A stretch of 64,000 nt of DNA from Cytobacillus pseudoceanisediminis (GTDB taxonomy: Bacteria; Bacillota; Bacilli; Bacillales; Cytobacillaceae): positions 4,988,001 to 5,052,000 of the forward strand of contig NZ_CP097349.1 of NCBI RefSeq assembly GCF_023516215.1, given 5' to 3'. Shown one piece after another: positions 28,781-38,770 of the stretch. The position numbers and the translations under genes are program-made. How positions within the stretch are numbered: position 1 is the first letter of the stretch; the number at the start of each line of letters is the position of its first letter. The notes under the pieces are model-generated. The model saw only the letters and a list, made by a program, of their open reading frames with translations, was not told the DNA's origin and searched no databases.

Positions 28781-29650
28781 CTACATTTCCATTTCTACAG
28801 CTGTATCAAGAACATCCTGCGGAACAGCTATAGCCTCTACCTTATTATAGTTTGAGTATTGGCCGTTCATGTTCTGCTTCATGGAGATGGTCTGGCCTTC
28901 AGCCGTGATTTCCATTTCCATAATCATATTCAGCACACTTGGATAAAAAGTTTCTTTATCAATCACGATTTCGTATTCCACGCCGTTAATTTTCATGTTA
29001 TCAAGCATTTCTCCGTTCGCGGCCAGTTCAGGCGGGAGCGTTTCTGCTGCTGTTTCCTTCACAAAATCATTGAATTTTTCTCCATCGGCTTTCAGCTTTA
29101 GGATGTAGTTTTCTGCGTCCTGTTCAAACGTAAAGTCGTCCACGAACTCCTGTAATTTTTTTAGTTCTTCACCAGGATTCGTCTGCTGACTGGACATTTG
29201 AAGCAAATCATCCGACATTTCTTTAGGGAACTTCATCCACTGCTTACCGGCGGCGTCATAAAGGAACATGCCTTCTTCAGTAAAATAGCTTTCGATATCA
29301 TATGACTCTTCTGTGCCGTCCATCGACATAGTCATCTTTTGATAGAAGGCCATTGGATCTGTTGTAACATCCATGTCAATGACAGAATCGATATTCATAT
29401 TTTCCCCTTCAGTGCCTGAGCTCATTTCCTGGCTCATATCCATATTTACGGAGAAGCTTTTAAGCTCTTCTGAAGCCTCGGTTGATTTCGTTAAAACTTC
29501 CTCCAGTGTCAATTCTGAAGCTTCTTCTGCTTTGGTTTCTTCCTTGTCTGTGCCACCATCAGATTCATTTACAGGTTTTGCTGTCTCACTGCATGCAGCC
29601 AGCATTAGAATCATTAAGAAGCCAATAAGAATTGCAAGGGACTTTTTCAA
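28781..29650 (-). CDS. DUF6612-type lipoprotein
   Basis: A secreted lipoprotein of about 289 residues: signal peptide LAILIGFLMILMLAACSE with a lipobox, a Glu-rich linker, then a beta-rich domain typical of the LolA/LppX-like DUF6612 family (FYQKMTMSM, KQWMKFP, YEIVIDKETFYPS). Start chosen is the TTG at 29650, eight bases after AGAGGAG; the GTG at 29659 overlaps that site. Possibly surface-attached; ligand unknown. Confidence 0.8.
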   Translation of the reverse strand: MKKSLAILIGFLMILMLAACSETAKPVNESDGGTDKEETKAEEASELTLEEVLTKSTEASEELKSFSVNMDMSQEMSSGTEGENMNIDSVIDMDVTTDPMAFYQKMTMSMDGTEESYDIESYFTEEGMFLYDAAGKQWMKFPKEMSDDLLQMSSQQTNPGEELKKLQEFVDDFTFEQDAENYILKLKADGEKFNDFVKETAAETLPPELAANGEMLDNMKINGVEYEIVIDKETFYPSVLNMIMEMEITAEGQTISMKQNMNGQYSNYNKVEAIAVPQDVLDTAVEMEM

Positions 29651-29813
29651 GGTATACACTCCTCTATTTTGGTTAGTCAGCTAATTTTACGGGGAAAAAA
29701 GGAAAAAGTTTCAAAAATATGTAATTTGATACTTTAGGCCCAGAAGTTTTTAAATAAATAATAAACATATATAATGATAACAACAGAAATTTATTTTCGA
29801 GTGAGGGAAAAGT

Positions 29814-30280
29814 ATGGAAACCTTTTTGGATGCGAACGGCGGGGAAGTGAGATTTTCTTTTAATAAAAGAGCTTTTGGAACAGAGCCAAGACATGTTCTG
29901 GTCATTTGCCGCTATGGCGATCAATGGCTGCTGACGAATCATAAAAAGCGGGGGTGGGAATTTCCGGGCGGCAAGAGAGAACAGGGGAGTCACTTGATGA
30001 GGCAGCCAGAAGAGAGGTATATGAAGAAACAGGAGCGGACTTAAAGGATTTACACTTTATTGGTGAATATGAAGTAAACTTTGGAACCGAACGTTTTGTC
30101 AAAGCCATTTTTTTCGCAGAGGTGGAGAGCCTTAACAAAAAGGAGCAATATTTTGAAACTGACGGTCCCATCCTGACAGAGGGAAACATGCTGGAAGACA
30201 GATGGAACAGTCAATACAGTTTTATCATGAAGGATAAAGTAATTGAAAACTGCCTCGAAAAAATCATGAAGGAAAAGTAA
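29814..30280 (+). CDS. ytkD: Nudix hydrolase YtkD (frameshifted as written)
   Basis: MutT-like Nudix hydrolase, orthologous by sequence and neighbourhood to B. subtilis YtkD, a nucleoside triphosphate phosphohydrolase active on 8-oxo-dGTP. The first frame holds HVLVICRYGDQWLLTNHKKRGWEFPGGK; the second resumes at GESLDEAARREVYEETGADL, completing the Nudix box. One G added to the G4 run at 29984-29987 joins them into 155 residues. The loss is likely a sequencing error. Confidence 0.88.
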
Positions 30281-30309
30281 AAAACGGCAATACACTGTGC
30301 CGTTTTTTT
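30281..30309. terminator. Bidirectional terminator between ytkD and ytlD
   Basis: AAAACGGCA / TGCCGTTTT with T-runs either side. Confidence 0.85.
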
Positions 30310-31116
30310 AAGATCCATTTTTAATCAGTTTTCGCTCGAGAAGTTCGACAAGCTGATACATCACTGTTGCAAAAACAGCAATTACCAGCAATGACAGCAT
30401 GACAAGGGTGAAGTTGAATACTTGGAAGCCGTAAATAATCATGTATCCGAGACCTTTTGAAGATACAAGGAATTCGCCGACAATGACTCCGACCCATGAT
30501 AGCCCGACATTCACCTTTAAAGTGGAAATGATAGTCGGGAATGAAGCAGGCAAAATGGCTTCCCTGAAGATTTGAAATCGATTCGCCCCAAAGGTCTGAA
30601 GCACTTTAATATAATTGGGGTCTACTTCTTTGAAAGATGTATAGACGACAATGGTTGTGATGATGATGGAAATAATCGCTCCCATGGCTACAATTGAAGT
30701 AAAACTGGGGCCTAATGCGACGATTAATATCGGGCCAAGGGCAACCTTTGGCATTGAATTCAGGACAACCAAATAGGGATCCGCTATTTTCGATAGCATC
30801 GGTGACCACCAGAGAATGGCTGCAAGCAATGTGCCTAAAAAAGTACCCAAAATGAATCCAAAAACGGTTTCTGACAAAGTATAGCCTAAATCCACCATCA
30901 AGGTACCATCCTGGATTTTGGTTAAAAATAACCCCCATACTTTAGAAGGCGAACTGAAAATCAGCGGATCTATCCATTGCTTTTGGCTTGCCAGCTCCCA
31001 CCCTGAAAAAAACACGATAAAGATGACAGCCTGATAGAAGCGGACCAATTTTTTTCACGGTTCAACGACTGGATATATTTCTGGTGGAGGAATTTAACGT
31101 TCTCCTGCGGGCTCAA
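30308..31116 (-). CDS. ytlD: ABC transporter permease YtlD (frameshifted near its start)
   Basis: Permease of the SsuC/TauC/ThiX type with about six membrane helices and the EAA loop ([25 protein letters not shown]). The body is open from 31048; homology-like sequence [19 protein letters not shown] continues upstream in another frame, joined by one base in the T7 run at 31049-31055 (reading [12 protein letters not shown]). A TTG at 31116 with GGAG upstream is the likely start, giving 269 residues and a short overlap with ytlC. Part of ytlA-ytlC-ytlD; substrate unknown. Confidence 0.87.
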
Positions 31117-31873
31117 GGGACTCCAGCTCCTTCCATATAGTTTGAAAAATTGCTGGATATGCTTCATGATTTCTTGCGTTAAAAGGAGTTTCATCTCTTA
31201 ATTCTTTCGGAATGACAAACGTTTTATGAAGCTGTCCGGGCCTTGCGGAAAAGAGAAAAACGCGATCACTCATGCTGATTGCCTCACCAATATCATGGGT
31301 AACCAGTATGGCTGTTTTACCAAAAGATTTAAGCGTGTTAGAGACCAAATCCTCAAGCTTCAGCTTGGTTTGATAATCTAATGCGGAAAAGGGTTCATCA
31401 AGCATGAGCAGCTTTGGTTCTGTTGCAAGTGTTCTTACAAGGGCAACACGCTGGCGCATTCCGCCTGAAAGCTGCTTCGGAAACTGTGATTCTACACCTT
31501 TTAATCCCATCTCCTTAAGGAGCTGCAGAGCATAAGCTTTTTTGTCTGGAGTAAGGCTGTTCCCGATTTTCAGCCCCAGCAGGATATTTTCTTCAATCGT
31601 TTTCCAGGGAAAAAGATAATCCTGCTGCAGCATATAGCCAATTTCATTTTCTGCCGTTTCAACCCGCTTTCCTTCAAGTGTTACAGTGCCTTCTGTGGGT
31701 TCAAACAGGCCTGCTATGATGGAAAGCAAAGTTGTCTTGCCGCATCCGCTTGGGCCGAGGAAGGAAACAAATTCGCCTTCCTCCACTTCAAGCGAAATAT
31801 CGGAGAGGGCCGTTACAGCAGAGGTTTTCGTAAAATAAGTGTGGTGGACAGCATCTACCTTTAAAAAATTCAT
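31094..31873 (-). CDS. ytlC: ABC transporter ATP-binding protein YtlC
   Basis: A 259-residue ATPase of the nitrate/sulfonate/taurine importer class. Walker A GPSGCGKTTLL, Q-loop GYMLQQDYLFPW, signature LSGGMRQR, Walker B LLMLDEPFSALD and H-loop LVTHDIGEAISMSD are all intact. It lies 21 bases after ytlA, with GGAGG upstream of the ATG, and overlaps the ytlD start. Confidence 0.93.
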   Translation of the reverse strand: MNFLKVDAVHHTYFTKTSAVTALSDISLEVEEGEFVSFLGPSGCGKTTLLSIIAGLFEPTEGTVTLEGKRVETAENEIGYMLQQDYLFPWKTIEENILLGLKIGNSLTPDKKAYALQLLKEMGLKGVESQFPKQLSGGMRQRVALVRTLATEPKLLMLDEPFSALDYQTKLKLEDLVSNTLKSFGKTAILVTHDIGEAISMSDRVFLFSARPGQLHKTFVIPKELRDETPFNARNHEAYPAIFQTIWKELESLEPAGER

Positions 31874-31894
31874 GTCGGCCTCCTCTTTCGTTTA

Positions 31895-32890
31895 TTACTT
31901 CATTACACCTTCAGCGATTTCTGTGTTGACAAGTGTGTCATGCTCTATGCGCTTAGGGAGCTCTCCTGCTTCGTCCATGATGTTCTGCAGATTTTCCCAT
32001 TCTTCAGTGTCCAGGATAGGATCTGTTGCAAAGGATCCCTGGCTCTTATAGCGGTCTACTACCATCTCAATGATATCAAGCTCGGTATTGTCGAAATATC
32101 CTTGAATGGTTTCTGCCGTTTCTTTCGCACTGTGTGTCTCAACCCATTGCTGTGCTTTATAAATCGCTCTTGTGAATTTTTCGACCGTTTCTTTATTTTC
32201 ATCAATATAGCTTTGTTTTGTCATGAATGTGGTATATGGTACATGACCGGACTCTGTTCCGAAAGAAGCTACGATATAGCCTTTGCCTTCTTTTTCAAAA
32301 ACACTGGCAGTCGGCTCGAACAGCTGAACAAACTCGCCTGTTCCTGAAGCGAAGGCCGGAGCGATATTGGCATAATCAATATTTTGAATCAAGTCCATAT
32401 CTGCGTGAGGATCAATTCCATGCTTTTTCAGAACAAACTCACCGGCCATTTGCGGCATACCGCCTTTGCGCTGGCCAAGGAATGTTTTGCCTTTCAGCAT
32501 ATCCCAGGAAAAATTGTCGATTTTATTGCGGGAAACTAAAAATGTTCCATCTGTCTGGGTTAGCTGTGCAAAGTTGATAACCGGGTCATTGGAGCCCTGC
32601 GCGGATACGTAAATCGATGTTTCAGAGCCAACAAGCGCCACATCAGCGCTGTCTGAAAGCAAAGCTGTCATCGTTTTATCTCCGCCTGCTGTAGTCGTAA
32701 GCTCTACTTTAAGACCTTCTTCTTCAAAGAAACCCTTCTCAAGGGCTACATATTGCGGAGCATAGAAGATGGAACGTGTCACTTCGGCAATACGGACGTT
32801 TTGCATTTCATCCTTTCCGCAAGCGGCCAAAGGAACAATAAGTATCGCCGTAAGCAAAAGAAGCATGCTTACTTTCATCCATTTTTTCAT
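31895..32890 (-). CDS. ytlA: ABC transporter substrate-binding lipoprotein YtlA (NMT1/THI5-like)
   Basis: A 331-residue lipoprotein: signal peptide ending in IVPLAACG, then an NMT1/THI5-like periplasmic fold (APQYVALEKGFFEEEGLKVEL, GSETSIYVSAQGSNDPVINFAQLT). Relatives bind sulfonates, nitrate or thiamine-precursor pyrimidines. I see no THI-box or S-box in the leader, so the substrate is open. GGGAGG site upstream; first gene of ytlACD. Confidence 0.9.
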   Translation of the reverse strand: MKKWMKVSMLLLLTAILIVPLAACGKDEMQNVRIAEVTRSIFYAPQYVALEKGFFEEEGLKVELTTTAGGDKTMTALLSDSADVALVGSETSIYVSAQGSNDPVINFAQLTQTDGTFLVSRNKIDNFSWDMLKGKTFLGQRKGGMPQMAGEFVLKKHGIDPHADMDLIQNIDYANIAPAFASGTGEFVQLFEPTASVFEKEGKGYIVASFGTESGHVPYTTFMTKQSYIDENKETVEKFTRAIYKAQQWVETHSAKETAETIQGYFDNTELDIIEMVVDRYKSQGSFATDPILDTEEWENLQNIMDEAGELPKRIEHDTLVNTEIAEGVMK

Positions 32891-33056
32891 AAGCCATAAG
32901 ACCTCCCTTATGCTAAAAAAGTCAGATTTAAAAGCCTAGGATATCGTATGAAAATCGAAAAAATGTGTGAATGCCCATGGAAACATTTTTAGGCGGAGGT
33001 CATAAAGCTCATACTATTAGTCGTATTCAGATTACTTCAAGAGGGGGAATGAGGAC

Positions 33057-33841
33057 ATGGAATTCCAAAATGGCCAAATCATAAATAAACAGAGATTTCC
33101 TTCGCCAAATCCGGCAATCGAATTATCAGTTGTCACATATCATGCAAACGGATTACATATAAAAGGCCTGCTGGCAGAGCCAAAGGGGAGGAGCTATATG
33201 ATGGATTCCTATACCTGAGAGGAGGCATAAAAAATGTCGGGAAAGTAAGGCCTTCACGGATTGTCCAGTTTGCCTGTGAAGGCTTTATTGTATTCGCCCC
33301 TTTTTACAGAGGCAACCAAGGGGGAGATGGCAACGAAGATTTTGCAGGGGAGGACAGACAGGACGCGTTTGCCGCTTTCACTCTTCTTCAGGAGCATGCA
33401 CGGGTAAAAAGAGTCCATATATTTGGCTTTTCCCGCGGTGGCGTAATGGCATTGCTTACTGCAATCGAGTTTCCGGAAGCCGCGTCCATTGTAACATGGG
33501 GAGGGGTCAGTGATATGTTTCTCACTTATGTGGAGCGCAAGGATCTCCGAAGAATGATGAAACGTGTAATAGGCGGAACCCCGACGAAGTTTCCGGAAAG
33601 GTATAAATATCGCACCCCGCTTTTTCGGCTGGAACAGCTGGAGGCGCCTGTCTTAATCATCCATGGAGAACAGGATCATAATGTTTCGGTGGAGCATTCC
33701 TATCGCCTGGAAAAAAGGCTCAAGGCTCTTAAAAAAGAAGTAGGCAGCTGGTATTTCCCTGAATATACCCACTACTTTCCGCCAGCCGTGAACCGGAAGA
33801 CAGTAGAGGATTTAAGTGCGTGGATGAAAAGCAATGGGTAG
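33057..33841 (+). CDS. ytmA: YtmA-like alpha/beta hydrolase, S9-type (frameshifted as written)
   Basis: Prolyl-oligopeptidase-like hydrolase: FGFSRGGVMAL nucleophile elbow, IIHGEQDHNVSVEHSYRL with the acid, and EYTHYFPP with the His. The N-terminal part (ATG 33057 after a GGGGGAATGAGG stretch; RFPSPNPAIELSVVTYHANG) is in another frame and joins if one G is added to the G4 run at 33185-33188 (EPKGEELYDGFLYLRGGIKNVG). Restored length is 261 residues, like B. subtilis YtmA. Substrate unknown; divergent from ytlA. Confidence 0.85.
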
Positions 33842-33920
33842 ATAAAATTAAAGACTTTCAGAGCGGAAAAAGGTGGGGTAAAATAGAGGTAAGGATATTA
33901 AGAATGAAGGAGAGATACCA

Positions 33921-34163
33921 ATGGGTATGCCTTTAGAGCTGAACACAATGATCGTGACAAAGGGAAGGGAAAAAAGACTTGATGAATATTTCTTTTCGCT
34001 TGTCAAAGACGGATACCGATTATATCCGCTCGATATCCCTGTCGAGGTAAAAAGAACAATTGACGGAGACCTGAACGGAATGGGTGTTATTAGAAAAGTA
34101 GAATGGGAAAACAGCCAGACACTCATTACTTACCAGCTTGTTTCTCTAAACTCAACAAACTAA
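33921..34163 (+). CDS. ytmB: YtmB, DUF2584 protein
   Basis: An 80-residue protein (LELNTMIVTKGREKRL ... YRLYPLDIPVEVKRTIDG) that matches the DUF2584 family and keeps the B. subtilis position after ytmA. AAGGAGAG lies six bases before the ATG. Function unknown; no membrane segment. Confidence 0.8.
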   Translation: MGMPLELNTMIVTKGREKRLDEYFFSLVKDGYRLYPLDIPVEVKRTIDGDLNGMGVIRKVEWENSQTLITYQLVSLNSTN

Positions 34164-34164
34164 A

Positions 34165-34194
34165 GAGCGCCTGGACTTAGTCCGGCGTTTTTTT
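34165..34194 (+). terminator. Terminator of ytmB
   Basis: CGCCTGGA / TCCGGCG stem followed by seven T. Confidence 0.8.
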
Positions 34195-34197
34195 GTT

Positions 34198-34454
34198 CAA
34201 AATATTTCTGCAAATCGCAAGTGAGAATAGTGCTTTTTTAATCAGGGAATGAGAAAGAATGATTAGTTGGAATAGTGCCGCTGAGCGAGGAAAAGGAGTT
34301 GCGAAAGGACTTAAACAGAAGGAATAGTGCTACTGAGAAATAGAAAAAGAGTGCGAACTGGAACTAATCGAAGCGCACAGTGCCGATCAACGACTATTAG
34401 TCTGCATGTAAGAAACTTATTCGTTCGAGCTTGAAGACTTATAAAATGAAATAT
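34198..34454. repeat. Degenerate roughly 52-bp repeats between ytmB and pckA
   Basis: No gene is seen here. AATAGTGC recurs at 34226, 34271 and 34323, with a relative (CAGTGCC) near 34377, i.e. steps of 45, 52 and about 54 bases. Between them lie GAGAAA-type and (A/T)TTAGTT/ACTAATC-type segments reminiscent of the 7.3-7.9 kb array. As there, the repeat fills the gap between convergent genes. Confidence 0.55.
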
Positions 34455-34489
34455 AAAAAAGGAATTGCTGCTAAGCTGCAATTCCTTTT
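34455..34489 (-). terminator. Terminator of pckA
   Basis: GGAATTGC / GCAATTCC stem with six T on the minus strand, directly after the pckA stop. Confidence 0.85.
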
Positions 34490-34494
34490 CTATA

Positions 34495-36081
34495 TTATGC
34501 GATTGGTCCGCCTTTTTCTTCGATTTCAGAAGAAACGCTTGTGAACTTCTTGAAGTTCTCACGGAATTTTGCAGCGAGTTCTTTTGCCTTTGCTTCATAA
34601 GCAGCCTGATCTGCCCATGTTTTGTTTGGCTGAAGAACTTCGTCAGGCACACCCGTAACGTGCTGCGGAATTTCCAATCCGAAAATTTCGTCTTTGACTG
34701 TTTCTACGTTGTTTAGTTCGCCTTCAAGTGCAGCTTCCACCATAGCACGAGTGTAAGCAAGTTTCATGCGTTCACCGACTCCGTACTCTCCGCCAGTCCA
34801 TCCTGTGTTTACCAGGAAGACTTTTGCATTATGCTCATCGATCTTCTCGCCAAGCATTTCAGCATAACGGTTTGCAGGAAGCGGAAGGAAAGGTGATCCA
34901 AAGCAAGTTGAGAACGTTGCCTGCGGTGAAGTGATGCCGCGCTCAGTTCCTGCCAGCTTGGAAGTATATCCGCTTAAGAAATGGTACATTGCCTGCTCTT
35001 TTGACAGTTTAGAGATTGGAGGCAATACGCCAAATGCGTCAGCTGTTAAAAATACGATTGTATTAGGATGTCCGGCAATGCTTGGGTCAACAATATTATC
35101 GATGGCCTGAAGCTGGTAAGCCGCACGTGTATTTTCAGTTAAAGTGCTGTCATCGTAATCAGCAACCCGAGTTTCGCTGTTTACTACCACATTTTCCAAT
35201 ACAGCCCCAAATCGGATAGCATCAAAAATTTGCGGTTCTTTCTCACGGGATAAGTTAATGCATTTCGCATAGCAGCCGCCTTCAATATTGAAGACGCCAT
35301 TTGCTGACCAGCCATGCTCGTCATCCCCAATCAGCTTGCGGTTAGGGTCTGCAGATAAGGTTGTTTTCCCTGTTCCGGATAAGCCGAAGAATAAAGCAAC
35401 ATCTCCTTCACGACCAACGTTCGCGGAACAGTGCATAGGAAGGATCCCGTTTTCTGGAAGCATATAGTTCATAACAGAGAAAATGGACTTTTTCATTTCG
35501 CCTGCATATTCAGTACCACCGATTAAAACAGTACGGCGCTCGAATGAAATGATGATAAATGTTTCGGACTTTGTGCCGTCAACTGCAGGGTCTGCTTTGA
35601 AATTAGGAGCAGAAATGACTGTGAACTCTGCTTGATGATCCAATAGCTCGTCTTCTGCCGGACGAATGAATAACTGATGTGCGAAAAGATTGTGCCAGGC
35701 ATATTCATTAATTACCTGGATTGGCATGCGGTGCTTTTTATCTGCGCCTGCGAAGCCTTTGAAAACAAATACTTCTTCTTTTTCTTTTAAGTAGTTGATT
35801 ACTTTATTATAAAGATTAGAGAATGCTTCTTCAGAGATAGGCTGGTTTACGCTGCCCCAATCCATTTTATCTTTATTTGATGCTTCTTCAACAATGTATT
35901 TATCTTTAGGAGAACGTCCTGTATACTTTCCTGTAGTAGCGCGTACGGCGCCAGTAGAGGTAAGGGACCCTTCATTGCGGTTTAAAACTTTTTCCACAAG
36001 CTGAGGAACGGATAATTGCACTTGAATGTTGCTGCCATTTAATAATTCGCTCAATTCGTTTGATATGCTTACAGAGTTCAT
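34495..36081 (-). CDS. pckA: Phosphoenolpyruvate carboxykinase (ATP)
   Basis: PckA (EC 4.1.1.49) converts oxaloacetate and ATP to PEP in gluconeogenesis. P-loop GLSGTGKT is at residues 233-240, with the preceding [17 protein letters not shown] kinase-1a region and the [12 protein letters not shown] and [20 protein letters not shown] segments typical of the family. 528 residues. GGAAGG precedes the ATG. A glycolysis/gluconeogenesis repressor site (CcpN in B. subtilis) was not identified with confidence. Confidence 0.97.
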   Translation of the reverse strand: MNSVSISNELSELLNGSNIQVQLSVPQLVEKVLNRNEGSLTSTGAVRATTGKYTGRSPKDKYIVEEASNKDKMDWGSVNQPISEEAFSNLYNKVINYLKEKEEVFVFKGFAGADKKHRMPIQVINEYAWHNLFAHQLFIRPAEDELLDHQAEFTVISAPNFKADPAVDGTKSETFIIISFERRTVLIGGTEYAGEMKKSIFSVMNYMLPENGILPMHCSANVGREGDVALFFGLSGTGKTTLSADPNRKLIGDDEHGWSANGVFNIEGGCYAKCINLSREKEPQIFDAIRFGAVLENVVVNSETRVADYDDSTLTENTRAAYQLQAIDNIVDPSIAGHPNTIVFLTADAFGVLPPISKLSKEQAMYHFLSGYTSKLAGTERGITSPQATFSTCFGSPFLPLPANRYAEMLGEKIDEHNAKVFLVNTGWTGGEYGVGERMKLAYTRAMVEAALEGELNNVETVKDEIFGLEIPQHVTGVPDEVLQPNKTWADQAAYEAKAKELAAKFRENFKKFTSVSSEIEEKGGPIA

Positions 36082-36139
36082 CTGATGAATACCTTCCTTT
36101 TTTCCGATTTTTTTATGAAAGTGATTACATCTCGAAATT

Positions 36140-36167
36140 AGTATAACACATTAAAACGATTAGTCTA
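36140..36167 (-). promoter_or_regulatory. Candidate pckA promoter
   Basis: On the minus strand TAGACT (36162-36167), 16-base spacer, TATACT (36140-36145), about 60 bases upstream of the gene. Confidence 0.4.
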
Positions 36168-36300
36168 TACTATTACGAAACTTTTTTATTCATGTTATAA
36201 AAATGTCATAATTGGACATGCAATTCCACTTTAATCACCTTATAACTGATATATGTTAATATAGAAGAAAGTGTTAATTTTAACATGGGACTGATCTAAA

Positions 36301-36675
36301 ATGAAGACAATTGCCCTCTATGATGAAACTTGTTCTTTATGCAAGGAAACAAAGAAGATATTTAAAAAACTTGATTGGCTGAATAAAGTGGTATGGATTT
36401 CTCTGCAGGAGTATGAAAAAATCCCGGATTCTCTCTCGTTTTCCAAGCATGACCTGCGCAGAGAGCTTCATATTATTACTCCATCGGGCGGTGTGAAAAA
36501 GGGTTATTCTGCAGTAAGGAGACTGCTGTTCCTCTTTCCTGCCTCCTTTTTAATCAGCCTCCTTTTATATCTCCCATTGACGCCAATACTGGGCGATCCG
36601 ATCTACAAATGGATTGCTAAAAACAGGCATAAATTTCTAAAGAAAAAATGTGATGATGGAAGCTGTTCGCTGTAA
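36301..36675 (+). CDS. DCC-family thiol-disulfide oxidoreductase-like protein (DUF393)
   Basis: A 124-residue member of the DCC family: the N-terminal motif YDETCSLCKE gives the CxxC pair after an Asp, on a thioredoxin-like start. A hydrophobic stretch (LLFLFPASFLISLLLYLPLTP) follows at about residues 77-97, and the C-terminus has CDDGSC. Redox function is inferred from the motif only. It precedes the S-box leader of metK and is probably separately transcribed. Confidence 0.85.
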   Translation: MKTIALYDETCSLCKETKKIFKKLDWLNKVVWISLQEYEKIPDSLSFSKHDLRRELHIITPSGGVKKGYSAVRRLLFLFPASFLISLLLYLPLTPILGDPIYKWIAKNRHKFLKKKCDDGSCSL

Positions 36676-36731
36676 GCATGGAGCATAATTTTCAATGCTG
36701 AAATTTTACTGTTAAAAATAATGAAAACTTG

Positions 36732-36761
36732 TTGACATGATTCGATAAAATACGGTATGAT
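36732..36761 (+). promoter_or_regulatory. SigA promoter of the S-box/metK unit
   Basis: TTGACA (36732-36737), 18-base spacer, TATGAT (36756-36761), some 16 bases before the riboswitch. Confidence 0.75.
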
Positions 36762-36777
36762 TCAACCTTGAACGGAT

Positions 36778-36960
36778 ACTCTCTTATCCCGAGCTGGTGG
36801 AGGGACAGGCCCTATGAAACCCAGCAACCTGCTAAACCTGCTAAAAGGCATTTATCAGCAAAGGTGCTAACCTGACGCAAGGACGTAATTCCTTGAACGA
36901 TAAGAGTGAAAGGCGCGAATCGATTTGCTTTCAACCTTTTCACTATTGAGAAGGTTTTTT
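36778..36960 (+). promoter_or_regulatory. SAM-I riboswitch (S-box) with terminator
   Basis: Classical S-box: P1 arms CTCTTAT (36781-36787) and ATAAGAG (36900-36906); conserved core GAGCTGGTGGAGGGACAGGC, CCTATGAAACCCAGCAACC, AAGGTGCTAA and the GACG segment. It ends in a terminator hairpin AACCTTTTCA / TGAGAAGGTT plus six T (36933-36960). When SAM is bound, P1 forms and transcription stops before metK. Confidence 0.95.
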
Positions 36961-37231
36961 ATTTTGCACAGGCAATGGGATGAACGGCTTTTGGAATGTA
37001 CTATTTATGTGAGTTTTTAGCAGCTTGCAGAGAGGCATAAGAAAAGATGGATGCCTGGCTTTCTAGCCAGCGATGCCTATTTTTCTAATAAAAACTCCAT
37101 GTTTATTTCATACTACTAAGGGAATGAGTTCCGTATCAAACAGAGATCCATGAAATGACAGGGAAAAGTTCTTTTCCGCTTCCCCATTTCTTAATTCTCG
37201 CTCAATTTTCTATTTATAAGGAGGAAGCCAG
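36961..37231 (+). other. metK leader beyond the S-box
   Basis: About 270 bases separate the S-box terminator from metK. It contains a second hairpin, CTGGC / GCCAG inside a GATGCC...GATGCC direct repeat followed by TATTTTT (37047-37085), and the AGGAGGA metK ribosome site at the 3' end. No gene seen. Confidence 0.5.
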
Positions 37232-38425
37232 ATGTCAACAAAGCGTCGTTTGTTTACTTCTGAATCAGTTACTGAAGGTCATCCGGATAAAATCTGTGAC
37301 CAAATTTCTGATGCAATCTTAGATGCGATTTTAGCTAAAGATGCGAATGCCCGTGTTGCTGCAGAGACTTCTGTAACAACTGGACTTGTATTAGTTGCAG
37401 GTGAAATCACAACATCTACATACGTAGATATTCCAAAAATCGTTCGTGAAACGGTAAAAGAAATCGGTTATACCCGTGCTAAATATGGTTTCGATTCCGA
37501 AACATGTGCAGTTTTAACTTCCATTGATGAGCAGTCAGCAGATATTGCAATGGGTGTTGACCAGGCTCTTGAAGCAAGGGAAGGACAAATGAGTGATCAG
37601 GAAATCGAAGCAATCGGTGCAGGGGACCAGGGTTTAATGTTCGGTTTTGCATGCAACGAAACGAAAGAGCTAATGCCTCTTCCGATTTCTTTAGCACATA
37701 AACTTTCCCGCCGTCTGACTGAAGTTCGTAAAGAAGAAATTCTTCCTTACCTTCGTCCGGACGGAAAAACTCAGGTAACGGTTGAGTATGATGAAAATGA
37801 CAAGCCAGTCCGCATTGACACAATCGTTATTTCTACCCAGCATCACCCTGAGATCAGCCTGGAGCAAATCCAGCGCAATCTTAAGGAGCATGTTATTAAC
37901 CCGGTTGTTCCCAAAGAACTAATCGATGAGAATACAAAGTATTTCATCAACCCAACAGGACGTTTTGTAATCGGCGGACCTCAAGGGGATGCAGGCCTGA
38001 CTGGACGCAAAATCATTGTTGATACTTACGGCGGATATGCCCGTCATGGCGGAGGCGCGTTCTCCGGTAAGGATCCTACAAAGGTTGACCGCTCTGCTGC
38101 TTATGCTGCTCGTTATGTAGCGAAGAACCTTGTGGCAGCAGGTTTAGCTGAGAAAGTGGAAGTTCAGCTTGCTTATGCGATTGGTGTAGCACAGCCAGTG
38201 TCGATTTCTGTTGATACATTCGGAACAGGCAAAGTCGATGAAGATGTACTAGTTGATCTAGTTAGAAAGCACTTTGATCTTCGCCCTGCAGGAATTATTA
38301 ACATGCTTGGCCTTCGCCGCCCAATTTACAAGCAGACAGCTGCTTACGGACACTTCGGACGTACAGATGTTGATCTTCCTTGGGAGCGTACGGACAAAGC
38401 TGAAATCCTTCGCTCTGAAGCTTAA
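37232..38425 (+). CDS. metK: S-adenosylmethionine synthetase MetK
   Basis: MetK (EC 2.5.1.6) makes SAM from methionine and ATP. Signature blocks are [18 protein letters not shown] near the N-terminus, [16 protein letters not shown], and [23 protein letters not shown]. 397 residues, full length. AAGGAGGA lies upstream of the ATG. Regulated through the S-box leader. Confidence 0.98.
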   Translation: MSTKRRLFTSESVTEGHPDKICDQISDAILDAILAKDANARVAAETSVTTGLVLVAGEITTSTYVDIPKIVRETVKEIGYTRAKYGFDSETCAVLTSIDEQSADIAMGVDQALEAREGQMSDQEIEAIGAGDQGLMFGFACNETKELMPLPISLAHKLSRRLTEVRKEEILPYLRPDGKTQVTVEYDENDKPVRIDTIVISTQHHPEISLEQIQRNLKEHVINPVVPKELIDENTKYFINPTGRFVIGGPQGDAGLTGRKIIVDTYGGYARHGGGAFSGKDPTKVDRSAAYAARYVAKNLVAAGLAEKVEVQLAYAIGVAQPVSISVDTFGTGKVDEDVLVDLVRKHFDLRPAGIINMLGLRRPIYKQTAAYGHFGRTDVDLPWERTDKAEILRSEA

Positions 38426-38770
38426 TAGAAAAGCGGAAGCTCTTTGGCCATCCCCGATACTTTAAGGGGGAGACAAAAATATAAAAAGCGGGAGTTGCAT
38501 TAATCAATGTAACTCCCGCTTTCTTTTTGCGTCATTATACATAAAGGGTGTTTATTCACTTTTCGGTCTTTATGCTCTTTAGTCGTTTATAATTATATGT
38601 TATCGTATAAACTTCGGATAATGGCTTAATTTTCCGTGCATATTTTTTATATTCCACGTGCTAATTATAAATGATTAGTGGTAGTATTATAGGGTATGTT
38701 TTCTAAGAAAAAGGAGCCGTTAAGGCTGTATCTAAATATTGAGAAAAGAATGGAGTAGGTGACGTACATA
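38426..38770. other. metK-asnB intergenic region
   Basis: After the metK stop come a short element-B-like segment (AAAAGCGGAAGCTCT, 38428-38466) and a strong terminator. The remaining 240 bases before asnB are AT-rich; I see no T-box or other riboswitch and no clear promoter, though TATTAT near 38690 is a candidate -10. Confidence 0.5.
38483..38527 (+). terminator. Terminator of metK
   Basis: Long inverted repeat, GCGGGAGTTGCAT / ATGTAACTCCCGC, flanked by A-run and T-run. Confidence 0.9.
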
